Positions 1 through 11,852 of a stretch of DNA of 22,859 bases are shown piece by piece. The stretch's first letter is position 1; the number at the start of each line of letters is the position of its first letter. The translations under genes and the position numbers were made by a program. Location: the NCBI GenBank assembly GCA_020650975.1, contig JAIPMN010027250.1, positions 1,889 to 24,747 on the forward strand, written 5' to 3'. Source of the stretch: Apostichopus californicus (Eukaryota > Echinodermata > Holothuroidea > Aspidochirotida > Stichopodidae). The notes below the pieces were generated by a model. The model searched no databases. It worked only from the letters and a program-made list of their open reading frames with translations, and was not told the DNA's origin.

Positions 1-384
1 GTGGTAGACTAGTCTAAACCTTTTCGTTTTCTGGTTTAAAATTAAATGTATGAGCATGAGGATTTACAGTTTATCACCATTTTGCAGTTACAGGCTGGTT
101 GTAAGAAATGTATAACCTATGAAAAATAAAATTTCTTGAGAAAGATAATCCCAACTTTGTTTTATAAATATTTTAGAAAATTACACCTGGGAAACATTTT
201 TTTTAGAAGTAAATTATAACTTCACCATTGTACACTTTTAACGCACCAAATTGCATCTGAGGGCATTCAGCAATAGAAAATTTTCCAAAGGGGAGGGGGG
301 CACCCCCTCCCCTTAGACCCCTCCCCCATATCACTATAACGCCACTTTGGCCCCTCCCAAACAAAGGCCCTGGATCCGCCAGTG
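1..384 (-). mobile_element. End of an older GC-rich repeat, probably a hAT-like non-autonomous DNA transposon (partial)
   Basis: Read on the minus strand from 384, the sequence begins CACTGGCGGATCCAGGG. This closely resembles the CAGTGGCGGAGC terminus of the two complete MITEs in this window. It is followed by alternating G-rich runs and then AT-rich sequence towards the left edge. A perfect 12-bp hairpin (288-299 pairing with 303-314, loop 300-302) sits about 70 bases inside the terminus. The opposite end is not in view, so the element may extend off the window, and no target-site duplication can be tested. The boundary at 384 is inferred from the terminus; the left boundary is unknown. No coding capacity is visible. 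It could instead be a different transposon family that shares a similar end. Confidence 0.4.
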
Positions 385-542
385 TATTGGTATTTTTTTG
401 CGGTTTGTCAGTGTTTGGTTTTTGCATCCCCATTATAGTAGCAAATGGCGTTATGCAAGCCTGGCACGATCGAGACAAAGGCTCGGTGTACTTCGGTAAA
501 TAAGAAAAGCATGTAGGCCTATATGCACGTTGGTAAAAATGT

Positions 543-550
543 TTATCATG
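543..550. repeat. Target-site duplication of MITE copy 1, left
   Basis: TTATCATG lies immediately before the CAGTGGCGG terminus and is repeated exactly at 944-951 after the opposite terminus. An 8-bp duplication is the length made by hAT transposases. Confidence 0.92.
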
Positions 551-943
551 CAGTGGCGGAGCGTCCATACAGTCAGAGGGGCGGATGCCCCCCCCCTCCC
601 CGACGGGCTCAAATGGACTGTGGCGCCCTTTTCAGCTTTTTACCACTTATTCGCGATTATTGAATTTTTTATTGCGCTCTCAAATACCTATTGACATTTG
701 TCAAATTTTGTTGGTGTAATTTTCTGACAAAATGGCGATGACACCTTTGTATTCTTCGTTTATCTGCAAATTAGCAAGGCCCGGAAATGGTCATTTCCTG
801 CGATCTAGGGAGTATCTTTACTCAAAAAATGTCTGTACGCTCCGCGCCAACCTGTGGTGGCGCTCCGCTTAGATAGTGTCGAAAGCGCCCCTACAGACCA
901 TTCTCGCCCCACCCCCTGACCAATACCCCTAGCTCCGCCACTG
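551..943 (+). mobile_element. hAT-superfamily MITE, copy 1 (393 bp, complete)
   Basis: This is a non-autonomous DNA transposon bounded by terminal inverted repeats: it starts CAGTGGCGGAGC and ends GCTCCGCCACTG, a perfect 12-bp pair. It is flanked by a perfect 8-bp direct repeat, TTATCATG, at 543-550 and 944-951. CAG...CTG termini with an 8-bp target duplication are characteristic of the hAT superfamily. It has no transposase frame, so mobilisation would need an enzyme encoded elsewhere. Internally it has a GGAAATG/CATTTCC inverted repeat (783-789 and 792-798) and two CGCTCCGC motifs near the 3' end (about 838-845 and 861-868) that echo the terminus and could be subterminal transposase contacts (inference). 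A second copy lies at 18160-18552. Confidence 0.93.
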
Positions 944-951
944 TTATCATG
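944..951. repeat. Target-site duplication of MITE copy 1, right
   Basis: TTATCATG directly follows the CCGCCACTG terminus and matches 543-550 base for base. Confidence 0.92.
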
Positions 952-1880
952 TTTGTACGTGCTATGGCATACTCCCGATGATATAGCCTAAATGCGGCGC
1001 AAGTTTTATTTACACGTTTTCAGTTTATTTATGTACCAGTCGTACAATTTGGCATTATGTATTGTTGATTTCAACTTATAAACTTCAAAGCCGGCCAATG
1101 GGGAATTAAGCCATGCAGCAAGACCGTTGCCAGCAGCTGAATATCTCAATATCGTTTAGAAGTTGCTTATGATTTTTGTGTATATGTGAGCTGTGCATAC
1201 TTGAGAGAAATAAGTCTTGCTTTCGATATAGAAACATTATAAGGTAATTAGTTATATTGTCAGTAATTGCAATGCGGAATTTGATGCGATGCGATGTTTT
1301 GGCAGGTCCGTGACCAGGCTGGGAAATTCGAAGGCAGTGCATGCCACCAGACTATACTGTGTCCCCGCATCTGAACCACCATCATGTGTACAAAAACACG
1401 TCAAATTGCAGGCTCGAGTATTGTACTCCAAGGATTAAATTGTTGTTCTCGTCCCAGTAAACTACCATGTTGACCATCATGCTTCAACTCATAATTCTTG
1501 GCTATGAGACTTAATGGTTAGGTTAATAGAACGGATGAAAAAAGACCCAGACTAACCATAACTTATCGAAGGTGAATGCGGGATTACGTATCCGGTTTGT
1601 ACTTTCATGAAAGCCAATTCTCTATATATAAACACATGAATTGATGAAAATGAATGTATAGTTATCGTCATAATTTTGTTGAAATTTGCAGACGTATGCA
1701 GCTTTGAAAGGTGCACCGGTATATTTCAGCAAAATATTTACGACCGTATCTTAAAGTTTCCAAAATGCTGAATAATCATGTGTTATTCACCCATTTTCTA
1801 GGAAAGAATAACGGGATTTTTTGGTTGACGTCACTGTTGACAAATCTCGAACACTGAAAACACAGGCTTCTTTTTGGCAA
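952..1880. other. Non-coding stretch upstream of the candidate promoter
   Basis: I see no supported gene, RNA or mobile-element boundary here. The only open frame of note (minus strand, 1106-1342) lacks any recognisable domain and looks like chance. A TATATATAAA sequence lies at about 1623-1632, but it is about 750 bases from the candidate first-exon donor, so a link to the gene is speculative. Confidence 0.5.
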
Positions 1881-2389
1881 TTTTACAAAAGGCGCCACCA
1901 TCTCTCATCTCAGCTCAGTTCAGCTCAGCTGGGTAGTTAAGTGCATGCTACTTGCAGATACATTGTTTTGCGGTTGTGTGCTGTGGTAGTGATTACAGGA
2001 TTAGGACCCGAGTTTTTATTTCATCACAGAGTTTTGTATAGTTATAGACCAATCAACATGATGGGTTGAATTTAGGAGATTTGATTGTAAACATCTATTT
2101 GTATATTTGTAAAAGTTTGGCGTGTTTCCATTTCCTTTGAAGATTATTTCCCCACCGCACTTGGCTAAAATCGTGTGCCTTGTTTGTCAGTGTAATCTCC
2201 TAATGTGAATAGATAGGTCCCGGCTAAGCAGACCCTTTCAAAACGAGTGAGAGTGCATTGCAGTGATTGAAAATTTGTAATTTGGGTTACGAAGTTATTT
2301 ACTTTGTAACACTTGGGGACTTTACTTGGATTTTAACTACGAATGAAGACAGGTTCCTTCACCTACAGCGCATTAACCATGTATTTCCG
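1880..2389 (+). promoter_or_regulatory. Candidate promoter and 5' untranslated first exon of the GAS2-like gene
   Basis: A good splice donor, CCG then GTAAGTTT, gives an exon end at 2389. Upstream lie a GGCGCC site near 1890, a TCAGCTCAG direct repeat (about 1910-1930) and a CCAAT sequence at 2049-2053. No acceptor is apparent just upstream, which is consistent with a transcription-initiating exon. The short ATG frame at 2343 would run into TAG/TAA stops when joined to the acceptor at 11980, so this segment cannot add an N-terminus to the GAS2-like protein in that splice form and would be 5' UTR with a short upstream reading frame. The start site is not determined. Linking this exon to the gene 9.6 kb away is inference; it could belong to another transcript. 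Confidence 0.3.
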
Positions 2390-3096
2390 GTAAGTTTGTT
2401 AGTATAGACTTTTTCTTTTTGAAGTTTGCACGTAACTTTAAAAAAAAAATCAACAAGGGCCTTTCGCTGACTGACATTAGGCCTAAACTGAAGTAAGTTA
2501 TGGCTAGGCTAGACTTGTCTGTGTTACTTTCAGGTTACAATGTCCTACTCCTACTAGCCTATTCCTAAAGGAAAATTAGAGAAGACCTAGGCCTAACTAG
2601 TATTGGCTTAGAATCTTACTTGGATACAGGCTACTTTCATTTAACCAACCCCAAATATGTAATGTCTAGCTTGTATTCTTAACATACTGTCATCTTCAAA
2701 GAATGTTACAGAGTGGGCCTACAGTACTTTTGACCTTCATTAATACTAGCCCGAGAATGATAATTTGGTGTTGGATTTGAAGTTTTGAACCCCAGGGTAC
2801 AGTCCCGTTTGAAACTATTGAGGCACATTAGACCTTTTAATTGTTGTGTGCAATACCAATAAAGCTTTTAAGTTGAAGTTAAACTATCAGCAATGCAATG
2901 ATTTAATGTTGTACTTTCATTTAGTCCTGAAGAAACTTTTGGCTATACTGTGTGTTACTGTTAGTGCACCCACACTCCACAGAAGACAAATGGCAATACA
3001 GTAAAAGCCTAGTGAGAAGCACCTTGTAGATACAGTTATCAGAATTTTGGCTAGACAGTAACATTAAGCACCACTGTACAGAACCTTGTATGTGAA

Positions 3097-3224
3097 GCTG
3101 AATAGTTAAGTGAATTCTATGCTGAATAGTTAATTGTGAATTCTATGCTGAATAGTGTACTGTGAACTCTATGCTGAATAGTTTATTGTGAATTCTATGT
3201 TGAATAAATTACTATAAATTATAT
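3097..3224. repeat. Degenerate 26-bp minisatellite, about five units
   Basis: Five successive units begin at 3097, 3121, 3147, 3173 and 3199. The consensus opens GCTGAATAGT and closes GTGAATTCTAT. Units two to five are 26 bp long and the first is 24 bp. The fifth unit is the most diverged, starting GTTGAATAAA. This is a local tandem array with no sign of coding use. Confidence 0.9.
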
Positions 3225-3579
3225 GATCAAGTGCACTACATCAAATCTATAATTCAGTTTTTCTCTCTTGAAAATGAGAACATTCCTTATTGAAAAGATC
3301 ATCAACAGTGTTGGTAAAGGTACTAGACACCTAACAATTCTCAAACTTGCATACAAATTCAGGTACAGTATATAACAAGGCCAATTCAACTTATTTCTGC
3401 CAGTTAAACAGGGCTCCAAGAAACTGAAGTAATTTACAAGGTAAATGAAGAATTTAAATGTGACACAGTTTACGTCTTAGAGATGGAAAATGCCTTGCGG
3501 TTGGCTGTAAAATGATTGTTTAAGTTTGAAAGCAAATGATCATATTGTTTAGTCCACATTTTAACCTTTTTTCGTTAGA

Positions 3580-3600
3580 GGGGAGGGGGGAGGGAGGGGG
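3580..3600 (+). other. G-quadruplex-forming motif
   Basis: Four G-runs of 4, 6, 3 and 5 bases are separated by single A bases. This meets the usual G3+ with short-loop rule on the plus strand. It lies in the putative first intron, so the nascent RNA would also carry it. Confidence 0.7.
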
Positions 3601-5590
3601 AGATGGATTTTCCTGACTATTTAACTCAATGATTTCACTGCATATGATAATTAGGTTAAATATTAATTGTGTGGCAGTATTAATGCAAGTGTATGTGATG
3701 TAACGATTGATTAACATCGCTGAATCTTACAATATTTTGTAAATCATGAATGTGAAAACTCTGTTCCTCAACTTGGAACATCCAAACCTTGACATGAGCA
3801 CAAAGCAAAATTAAGTTTTGTCACATAATTAATCATTATTCCTTTTTATTAATTAATGAGAGTATCACCAATAAAATACTCCTTTGTGTCCGTTGCCCTT
3901 AACACTTTGGATGTGACTGTTAGCACTGTACTTTCACACTGAGTAACATACCTTCTCATACTGTATTAACCTGATTTGGTTCTTTGTCCTACTGTACATT
4001 TATGAGACTTGTTCTGACTACAGACAAGTGTAACAGAAAGATTTATCAAAGGGAAGCAGATTAACGTGAACCCAGTGAGCGTTTCCTGTTTTTTTGGACA
4101 TCTGAGATGATCAACATGCATCTAAAATTAATTTGCAGATATTGAAGACACAAACCCCAGTCCTTGAGCCAGACTTTATCATTCGTCCATTTAAGCAAGT
4201 CATTTAAAATGAAGATCAGGTAGCCATAATCAATTTTTAAAGTGCTAGGTCTCATTCGAGGATGGTGATGACTTGCCCAATTGATTTTCCATATTATATT
4301 GCTTAATTAATTGTAGTACAATGAAACAGTGGATTACTGTGTACAGCATGGGTTTGTATACATGTACAGTATTTGGGGTACATGTATAGTGCTCTTTATA
4401 AATGCTGGTGTTATAATCTTGTGTGAGATGATGTACATACATGTGAGGACTGCAGTAACATGTAACGCTGTCTTATGTTATCTACAAGTTAATTGTGTCT
4501 ATAGACTTAATGCTGTCAAAATGTTTTTGAAGATCTAAAGCCTCCTTAGCAGTACTACGAACATCGTTGGCTGATAGTACAATGATAAATTGTATCAACA
4601 TTTAATAGCGAAACAATAGTAAAACTTCAGGGAACATAGCAATTCTTGGTTACAGTATTGTTTTTCCTGTTGTAAAGATTTTCTCTTTCACTTTAACTTC
4701 CTCGGAAAACTTAAAGGAGTAATGGCATGGACGGAGATTCCAGGAAATGATTTGTTATGTAACTTGATACATCATTCGCACAAACAATAAAGTACTACTA
4801 AGGGATTTTTCTAGGTATACTTTAATTCTTTTCCCTAAACATCAGAAATGAGCTAACCCTATGCCTATGACATATTTCTACCGTTAAAGTGAATGTGTGA
4901 AATCAAAAGTGCACATATTTGCCACTTTGCCTGGTTCCTTTCATAAGCTCTTTAAAGCTCTCCCAATCAAAAGCAATTGGAGCAGAGGTGACATTTCCGT
5001 TCTGTAGGACCAAAGGATGTTTTCATAGCTAACAGCAGACTAGATTTTGAGGATTCTGAAACCAGCTGGCGAATTAAAGACGTGATTGTGCATCACCCTG
5101 GAAGAACTATTGTATTTCGAAAGGGATACAATACAATGGATTAAATAGAGTCTGCTCAAAACTTGAACATGTGGCGTTCATGCTACAGTGATCATTTTAA
5201 TGTTGATGATATATATAAATGAAATTATTGTACATATTTTGAGCATAATTTTTTGCAAAAATTCTTGATATCGATTCTTGATGGCATTGACGCTGTATGC
5301 CATCTGCTTGGTAAGTTGACCCCAGAGTGTATAGTATAACCATCACACAAGTTTCTGTATAGTTCATAGTCTTCACAGACACCATCTGCCATTTATCATC
5401 AGGTGATGACTGTAAGGCAAGTCATTATTGAAGTATTGTGAAACACAAGGCTGTCCTCTCCCTGTTGGTCTGTTCTCTGTTAGGCAATTTCAATGGCTTG
5501 TACTGTAGCATGCCAAGGAGGGATGAAAAGGCATATAAATTACAAAAAAGAACCACTCCAGAGACCAGATAAATGATAAGATTTTTTTTT

Positions 5591-5612
5591 GGGGGGGGGA
5601 AGGGGGTGGGGG
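5591..5612 (+). other. Poly-G tract with G-quadruplex potential, preceded by poly-T
   Basis: A run of nine T (5582-5590) is followed by G-runs of nine, five and five bases separated by AA and T. The nine-G run can supply two quartet arms, so an intramolecular quadruplex is possible. Such tracts also slip easily, and their length may be polymorphic or misassembled. Confidence 0.6.
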
Positions 5613-7574
5613 TCGGTGGTACTGGTTTGCTTACAATCTGTTGAAATGAACAGATATCATGTACATGAGAAGCATGAAGGTCTTATGCCTTTGAGTAATG
5701 TCACAAGACTAACTATGTACAGTATCTTCTCAACAGGAGGGTGAAGAAAGTACATAAAACTACTGTACTCTACTTCCAGCCAATCACATTCACAATTACT
5801 AGATTTGGTCAGAAGATGGGTAACATTACATTCCAGTCAGTTTGCAGCAACATTTATGCCTCTTGGAAATCAATAAAAGCAAGGTTAAAAGTGGCTAATC
5901 TGCATATGCACAATCATTTAAAGATAAAAGGCAATCATAAAGTACAATGGGTTTGTGATATTACAACATACAGTATGCTTAGACTTAGTACAATAGAGTA
6001 TGGACCATCTGCCTGTTTTGCACTTTGAACTAACATAAAACACATATAAACAAATAGTACAGCTAAATGATCGATCAAATGTGTTACATGTTTTCCTCAT
6101 CCGATGACAACGTAACTAGTTTCTGTGTTTAAAGCACAGTACAGGCCTTCTGAATCACTTGTGCACTGAAGCCTAATTGCAACTTAAGGTATACAATAGA
6201 CTCTGTGGTGTAAAGTTTGTCTGACCAGTAAAAATTTTTATCTTTAGAATTTAGCATTTTTGTAAGTTCATGGTCTGATTGTCTCTCCTCGCTTGAGATG
6301 ATGATTACCAATAACTGTAACTTTACACGGTCATTTAGATTTTAATTTCTAGTTTCAGTCGGACCATCGGTAGCAGTATTCCATTAAAGGATGATTTTAG
6401 GCAGAATTTTTGGCCTCATATGTCATAGTTCTAGAAAAGAAAGTTAATATTAAGTGGTTTTAAATTTTAATGTGAAATGTAATGTAGCTATACCAATTTT
6501 CAAAAGGTTGACCTATAGAGATAAAATATGTTACAGTACATTTTAGGAATGCTCCTTTAATTAAGGCTAAATTGATGATAATGTTATTATGTTTGTCTCT
6601 CCTAAGTTGAGGCCTAAATTGTAAATTTTATGTAAAATGTTATTCTATTGTTTCATATTAAATTGTTAACCGCAGAGCAGTTATATGGCTCAAACAGCAA
6701 GGGGGAGTAGTTGAACATTAACACTTAGATCTAATTTCTCTGAATCCCAACTAATTGATATATAGTTCATTTAATAGATAAATGTTGTAAAGTCACATTC
6801 GCATAATTTTGCCAAGTCTGTTGAGAGCACTGACAATTGTATTGTATTGTTTGTACAATACTGTTCTATAGATAAAACTGTCTATATATAGTGTGTGCTG
6901 ATAACCATTAACCAGTAATGTTATGTGTACTCTACCTGTTATCAACACATTAAAGACACATTTAAAATGATCATGAGTCCAGGACAGTACAGTAAGTTTT
7001 TTTACTTACATCACACACACTAATATATCAGTCTGTCTGTATGTGCTCTCTCATATTGAACTTCAAAATTTATTCAAAGCTGAGCTGTTCTGTCTAAAGA
7101 TTCTCTCCATCAATGAGTAATTTTACTGACAGACGGATCCCTAAAGACTTAAAACAGACAACTTCATTGTATCTTTGAAGACTGTTCTGTGTACTGCAGA
7201 GTAGTGCAGCAGTCCATGCAGTTTCCTACAGTGGAATCAGAACGAAAGAAAAAAAACAGGAGAAGACATTCACAGATCAATGGTGTATTTTCACAAAAAA
7301 CGGAAATCGCACATTCTCTAAAACATTAATGGTATTGTCATCTGTGGTTTGGTTCGGTTCGAGGTAGCAGACAGGAAAAGATTAAATGTTCAGTACTTCT
7401 AAAGGAGCTTGAATAGCTCTGTCTATCGAAAACTAAACAAGATTAAGTCTAAATATAACAGTCAGATGTACTTAAGAATGCTGGCTTTCAACTTGGCCAC
7501 AAATTTGGTGGTACAATATGCAGATTATGGCAAATGTATGAGAGAAGTATAGTAGGGTACAACTTGAATACAGT

Positions 7575-7757
7575 ACAGACTACTTTTATGGTCTTTACTT
7601 TATAGATATTACATGAAGAATGGTAAAATAAGGCAAAACTGTCAAAGGTCTAGACTACTATATGCAAAACAGACTACTTCAGTTGTTACTATGGATATTG
7701 CACCAAGAATGATGAAATAAGGCAAAAACATCAGAGGTTTGCTACTGTATATGCAAA
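7575..7757. repeat. Imperfect tandem duplication with a ~90-bp unit
   Basis: Two consecutive units (7575-7668 and 7669-7757) both open ACAGACTACTT, share the internal string AAATAAGGCAAAA and close with CTA...TATGCAAA. Small insertions and many substitutions separate them, so the duplication is old. The sequence after the second unit (CATTACTTCTGTTA) faintly resembles the start of a third. No coding or transposon feature is seen. Confidence 0.75.
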
Positions 7758-9127
7758 CATTACTTCTGTTAGATAAATGAAGTTGTGGGCCACAAACCTT
7801 TCAGGATCAGATTAAATGTTGATTAATTTGCTAAGTACTGTAGAATATCTTTTCCGAATTGTTATATATTCCACTATGTATATTAGTCTAAACAGACATA
7901 CTGTTACAGCTGTATACAACATATGTAATTTAGGTCGCTTCTTTGCTTTCATACCTGATTCCTCACAACATGAGCCCTTTTCCCTCTACAATACAGTGTC
8001 TAGATTGAACTTACTTGCAGAATGAGGGATCAATCCATATTTACTGCGCTCCTCTCTTACCTGTCTTGACTCTACTGTATTGCACCTTCGCATCTACCTA
8101 GCCAAATAGCTGGTAACATTTTAGCACTGTGCCCCCTTGACCCGCCTCTGGGTCATCTCCTATCACCTCTTCCTTCGGAATCTATCATTCGTGAAGTAAA
8201 TACAGTCTAATCTGGTGATAAGTCTCTCCTTCGTTTGAAATCATATTTTTCATACTTCTTCTAAGTTCTAACTATGTTTGGGACTTCTGTCGTCTGGAAG
8301 AAGCCTTCCCATCAAGCTGTTCCAGTAATGAAGTCTTTCTTTCGTTATCCATAAATCCATTTAATGTACATATGAATACACATGATGTGATCAAAGTTAT
8401 GACCTAACACAAATAAAGGCAGCCATAAAAAAGTTAAAGACTCACTTATTAGCCAGATTGTTGTTAGTCTTAGAATAGATCTCTTAGACTCTTACTGTAG
8501 TGTAATTTATAGATTATTTGACAGCTGGGATCCAAGTTGTATGTACGATGATTATGTGTGGAACTTGCTCAAAATGCCACAAATAACAACTCCCAATGCC
8601 AAATGACCTTTAAAACACTCTCCGTTCAATTAGAGCAACTGTTGTCCGGTGCTATATCAGACACGTTATTACTATTAGTAGTGGTAGTATTACATACTGT
8701 AGTGTACTACCATACAGTATGAAATGGAATGAAGACCAGTTGGGGAGTTGAGCTACTGGACACTAAAACATACTCTTGATGGGACTGATGACTTGTGTGT
8801 AAACCATCAGAATTTTGATTTGAGTTATAAAGTACTGAAATTCTGAGAGACACTGTACCCTATACAGCACTGTACTCAATACAGTGCATGTACCTAGTAT
8901 GCTGTATGTGCATCGTTCACCCTCTGTAGCATAATACTGTGCAATAGTTAGTTGTATACCACGGTTGCTAAGGCATCAAAATTTAAAAGACTCGGCTACT
9001 AGTTTGAAATTCGAAGTGCCTGGTACCCTCACATATTATACTCTGCTTGACTTTACACTATAGTAGAGTATATAGTCTGTATTACTCTCGGAAATGCTCA
9101 TTCATACCGTGGCATTTGGTTTTTCAG

Positions 9128-9157
9128 CGTGTGTGTGTTACATTCGATGATGCGCAG
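9128..9157 (+). other. Possible 30-bp microexon
   Basis: An acceptor-like stretch (TTTGGTTTTTCAG, ending 9127) is followed 30 bases later by a strong donor, CAG then GTAAGTCC, at 9158. The segment contains ATGATG. Joined to the exon at 11980 it would encode only a seven-codon frame ending in TAA, so it would act as 5' UTR. This is splice-signal evidence only; chance pairing of signals in a long AT-rich intron is a real alternative. Confidence 0.22.
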
Positions 9158-11852
9158 GTAAGTCCATATCAATTGTTATTTACTGTGTACGTTGGGTGTG
9201 TAACTAGTGTTTGTTAAATTAGTAATGTTAGGTACTGTACATTGGTTAGAAATCTGCCACTACCGTTCTAAAAGTTTTGAGGTACAGATTTTACAACATT
9301 AGCTATTTGGATGACATGGTGGATTGATTTATGTATATATTTCAACTTTATAATGTTTTTTGGGGTGATATACAGTAGGGCTTTCAAACTCCTATGTATA
9401 CTATAATAGTAAGGGTTTTTACGAACAGTGCACTCTGTCAACATGAAACAAACAAGTTTGTGATGAGGGTGTTGCCTTTTAACTGCCTGATTGATTAGAA
9501 TGTCAGCATTTATTGCAGTTGAGGATAAACATTTAGCTAACAGGAAAAAGCAGCAAAAATAGTTCCCATTTCAAGCATGTACTGTACGTACATTTACATT
9601 AAAGTTATATGTCGACTGTTTCACAACAGAGTTTTACTGTAGATAATGCTTGACACAATGTAATCTATTAATTTAAGGTGAATTATGTTTAAATTACTGT
9701 ATATGTACTGTTCCCAAAATTATGAGACCGTTGCAATTAACTATAAATTAATAATATTATAATGATAACATATATATGTTTGTATTGTCCTTGTATAATG
9801 CCCCTTTCATTCATAGATCACTAGTGAATATTTAAACCATGACTCAGTACACACTATACAGTACAATGCCAACTTTATTGATTTGGTCAACATATGTGAT
9901 CAGACCACAACCAGTATTCATACCATCAGTGGTCATCCCTCTGTTTGCTGGTTGTTTTCAAGTGCTGGGCAAACTAGTAAACCAGAACTTGAAGTTATTT
10001 GCTTAGCTTTTTTATCAGTGATTGTCATTCTTTGTGTGGATACTGCAAGGTTTTGTTGATTATTTGATCGTTTGATTTGTCGGTAGTGATCCTGGTTAAA
10101 TACACAGGGATTAATGAGGGCTTTAAATTATGACTCAAAGGACAACACACTGTAATTAGTCCAGATATTTATTTTACTTTGAATGATCAGGGATTAACTA
10201 ACGGTTTTAGAGATTTATGTGAGATTGATCAACAATTAAATGAAGAAATTCGGAGGTGTTTGTGACCCCCTTTCAGCCTCAAGTTTGTCCCATCATTGCA
10301 CTTACATCCTTCAGTGTATCAATTCCAGAGATTGCTCTGAGCTTATAGTCTGTTCCTCCCAGTCTCATACATATTTGTGTCTATTTTCAACCAGTTTTTC
10401 CTTTTCAGTCAAATTTTGCTGCCCTCTTTCGCTAAATGGACATGTTTTCGTCAACAAGTTTAGCCATATATACTTAGATGGTGCAATAACACTGCCTACA
10501 CCCCTACAGCTACTGTACACACAGTGCATAATATACTTTTAACTGTACCTGTCATGAAGGGAATGCATCATTCGCTACAAATTCCCATTAATTTTGTTAT
10601 CACTGTCACATGTATCACAATACTGTCCGCTGTGTCTGCATGATTCTTCATTTCAGTCTCTTTCAAATTTCCATGCAGCTTTTAAGTCATATGGTGGTGA
10701 AATGTGATTCATGAAGAATTACACAACTTTTACCTTTGCAACATTTGTCTGCTGCTATAGTAACAACCACACATTTGCTCTGGTTACAATACATGTGCCA
10801 GTTGAAAGATAGATGAAAGCAACTGTGTGTATGTGTTGGCAAATGTTAGCACAATTTCTTAGAAGAGTTTATCTCGAAGATCAAGACGATTCCTATAGAG
10901 GGTACACTTATCTTGTAGTTCTGGTGGTTTCTTTAAATCATACCTTTAGAAACAAAGCCTAACATGTAAACTAAAATGTTTGTATTCTCAAGTTACCACT
11001 CCTTTCATGTTTGCTCTCTGACATTCAAACCTCGCGATATCTTTATAAAAGCTTTATCTGCCCACTGTGATTGTTAAATGGCCTCTCATAAACTTTAATA
11101 CTGTCACTGAACAGTAATGTTTGTAAAGTTTCATGGAGATTAGGCTACACAGAAGGGCAGAAGGTAGCTATCTTAGAACTGTTGTCATGGTTACACAAGA
11201 TTCAGGCTTGTGTAAGTTGTGTCACTCAGTTGGGATTCTTTTGCAGTAGTTGACATATACTGCTGTCATTTGTATGCACATAAGGAACTCCTTTGCATAT
11301 ATTCGTTGTCAGCTATAATTCAAACCAGATGTCAGGTGACCCAAAAGGATAGAGATAAAATTGACCTCTGATTTAATTGTATTTTAAGTTTCTTAAAAGC
11401 AAATTTGGAATTTTGTTTGGGTGAGTTCAGAGCTGTGAAGCTTTTCTGTAATCAAGGTTGGGCTGACTGATGTGTAACCCTTTTAGTCCATTTTCCGGGG
11501 GACCAGTAGCTAGTCTCTCCTGCCCCTTAATCACTCTTGAACAAGCTTCTCCAATCTATGAGGATTGAAGTGTGAAGGGAAGTTGTAAACTGTATGCAGA
11601 ACTGTGCATGGTATTCAAGTAACAGTTCGATAATCATTCTGTATTCTTTGCTGTACATACCGTGGTTGTGCAAAGACAGGTTGGGATTGCAACAATGTCG
11701 ACCCCTACCTTTTAACTTATTGATAGTCTTTAATTGTACCTTTTCATCTCTCATAAACAGTACTCTAGCTACGAGGTCAGTGTTTCAAAGTTTTGTATTT
11801 GAAGTTTGCTATTCACAGCTTAGAGACTCAGTCGTATAATTTACATTAGAAG

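Noticed and set aside
203-568. 121-codon minus-strand open frame
   Set aside because: It spans the end of one repeat, unique sequence and the start of MITE copy 1, is proline/glycine-rich from C/G runs, and has no recognisable domain.
1623-1632. TATA-box-like TATATATAAA
   Set aside because: AT-rich DNA yields such strings often, and it lies about 750 bases from the nearest supported exon boundary; kept only as a remark.
5741-6028. 95-codon plus-strand open frame in intron 1
   Set aside because: No domain, no flanking exon structure, and it contains several copies of the intronic TACAGTA/TACTGTA word; it is likely chance.
8415-8485. Plus-strand string resembling a LINE C-terminus (IKKLKTHLLARL)
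   Set aside because: Only about 20 codons match loosely. The preceding sequence lacks the LHWLPV and LWN motifs, and no ATT tail follows.
10240-10542. 100-codon plus-strand open frame in intron 1
   Set aside because: Low-complexity Ser/Cys/Leu composition, no recognisable family and no coding context.
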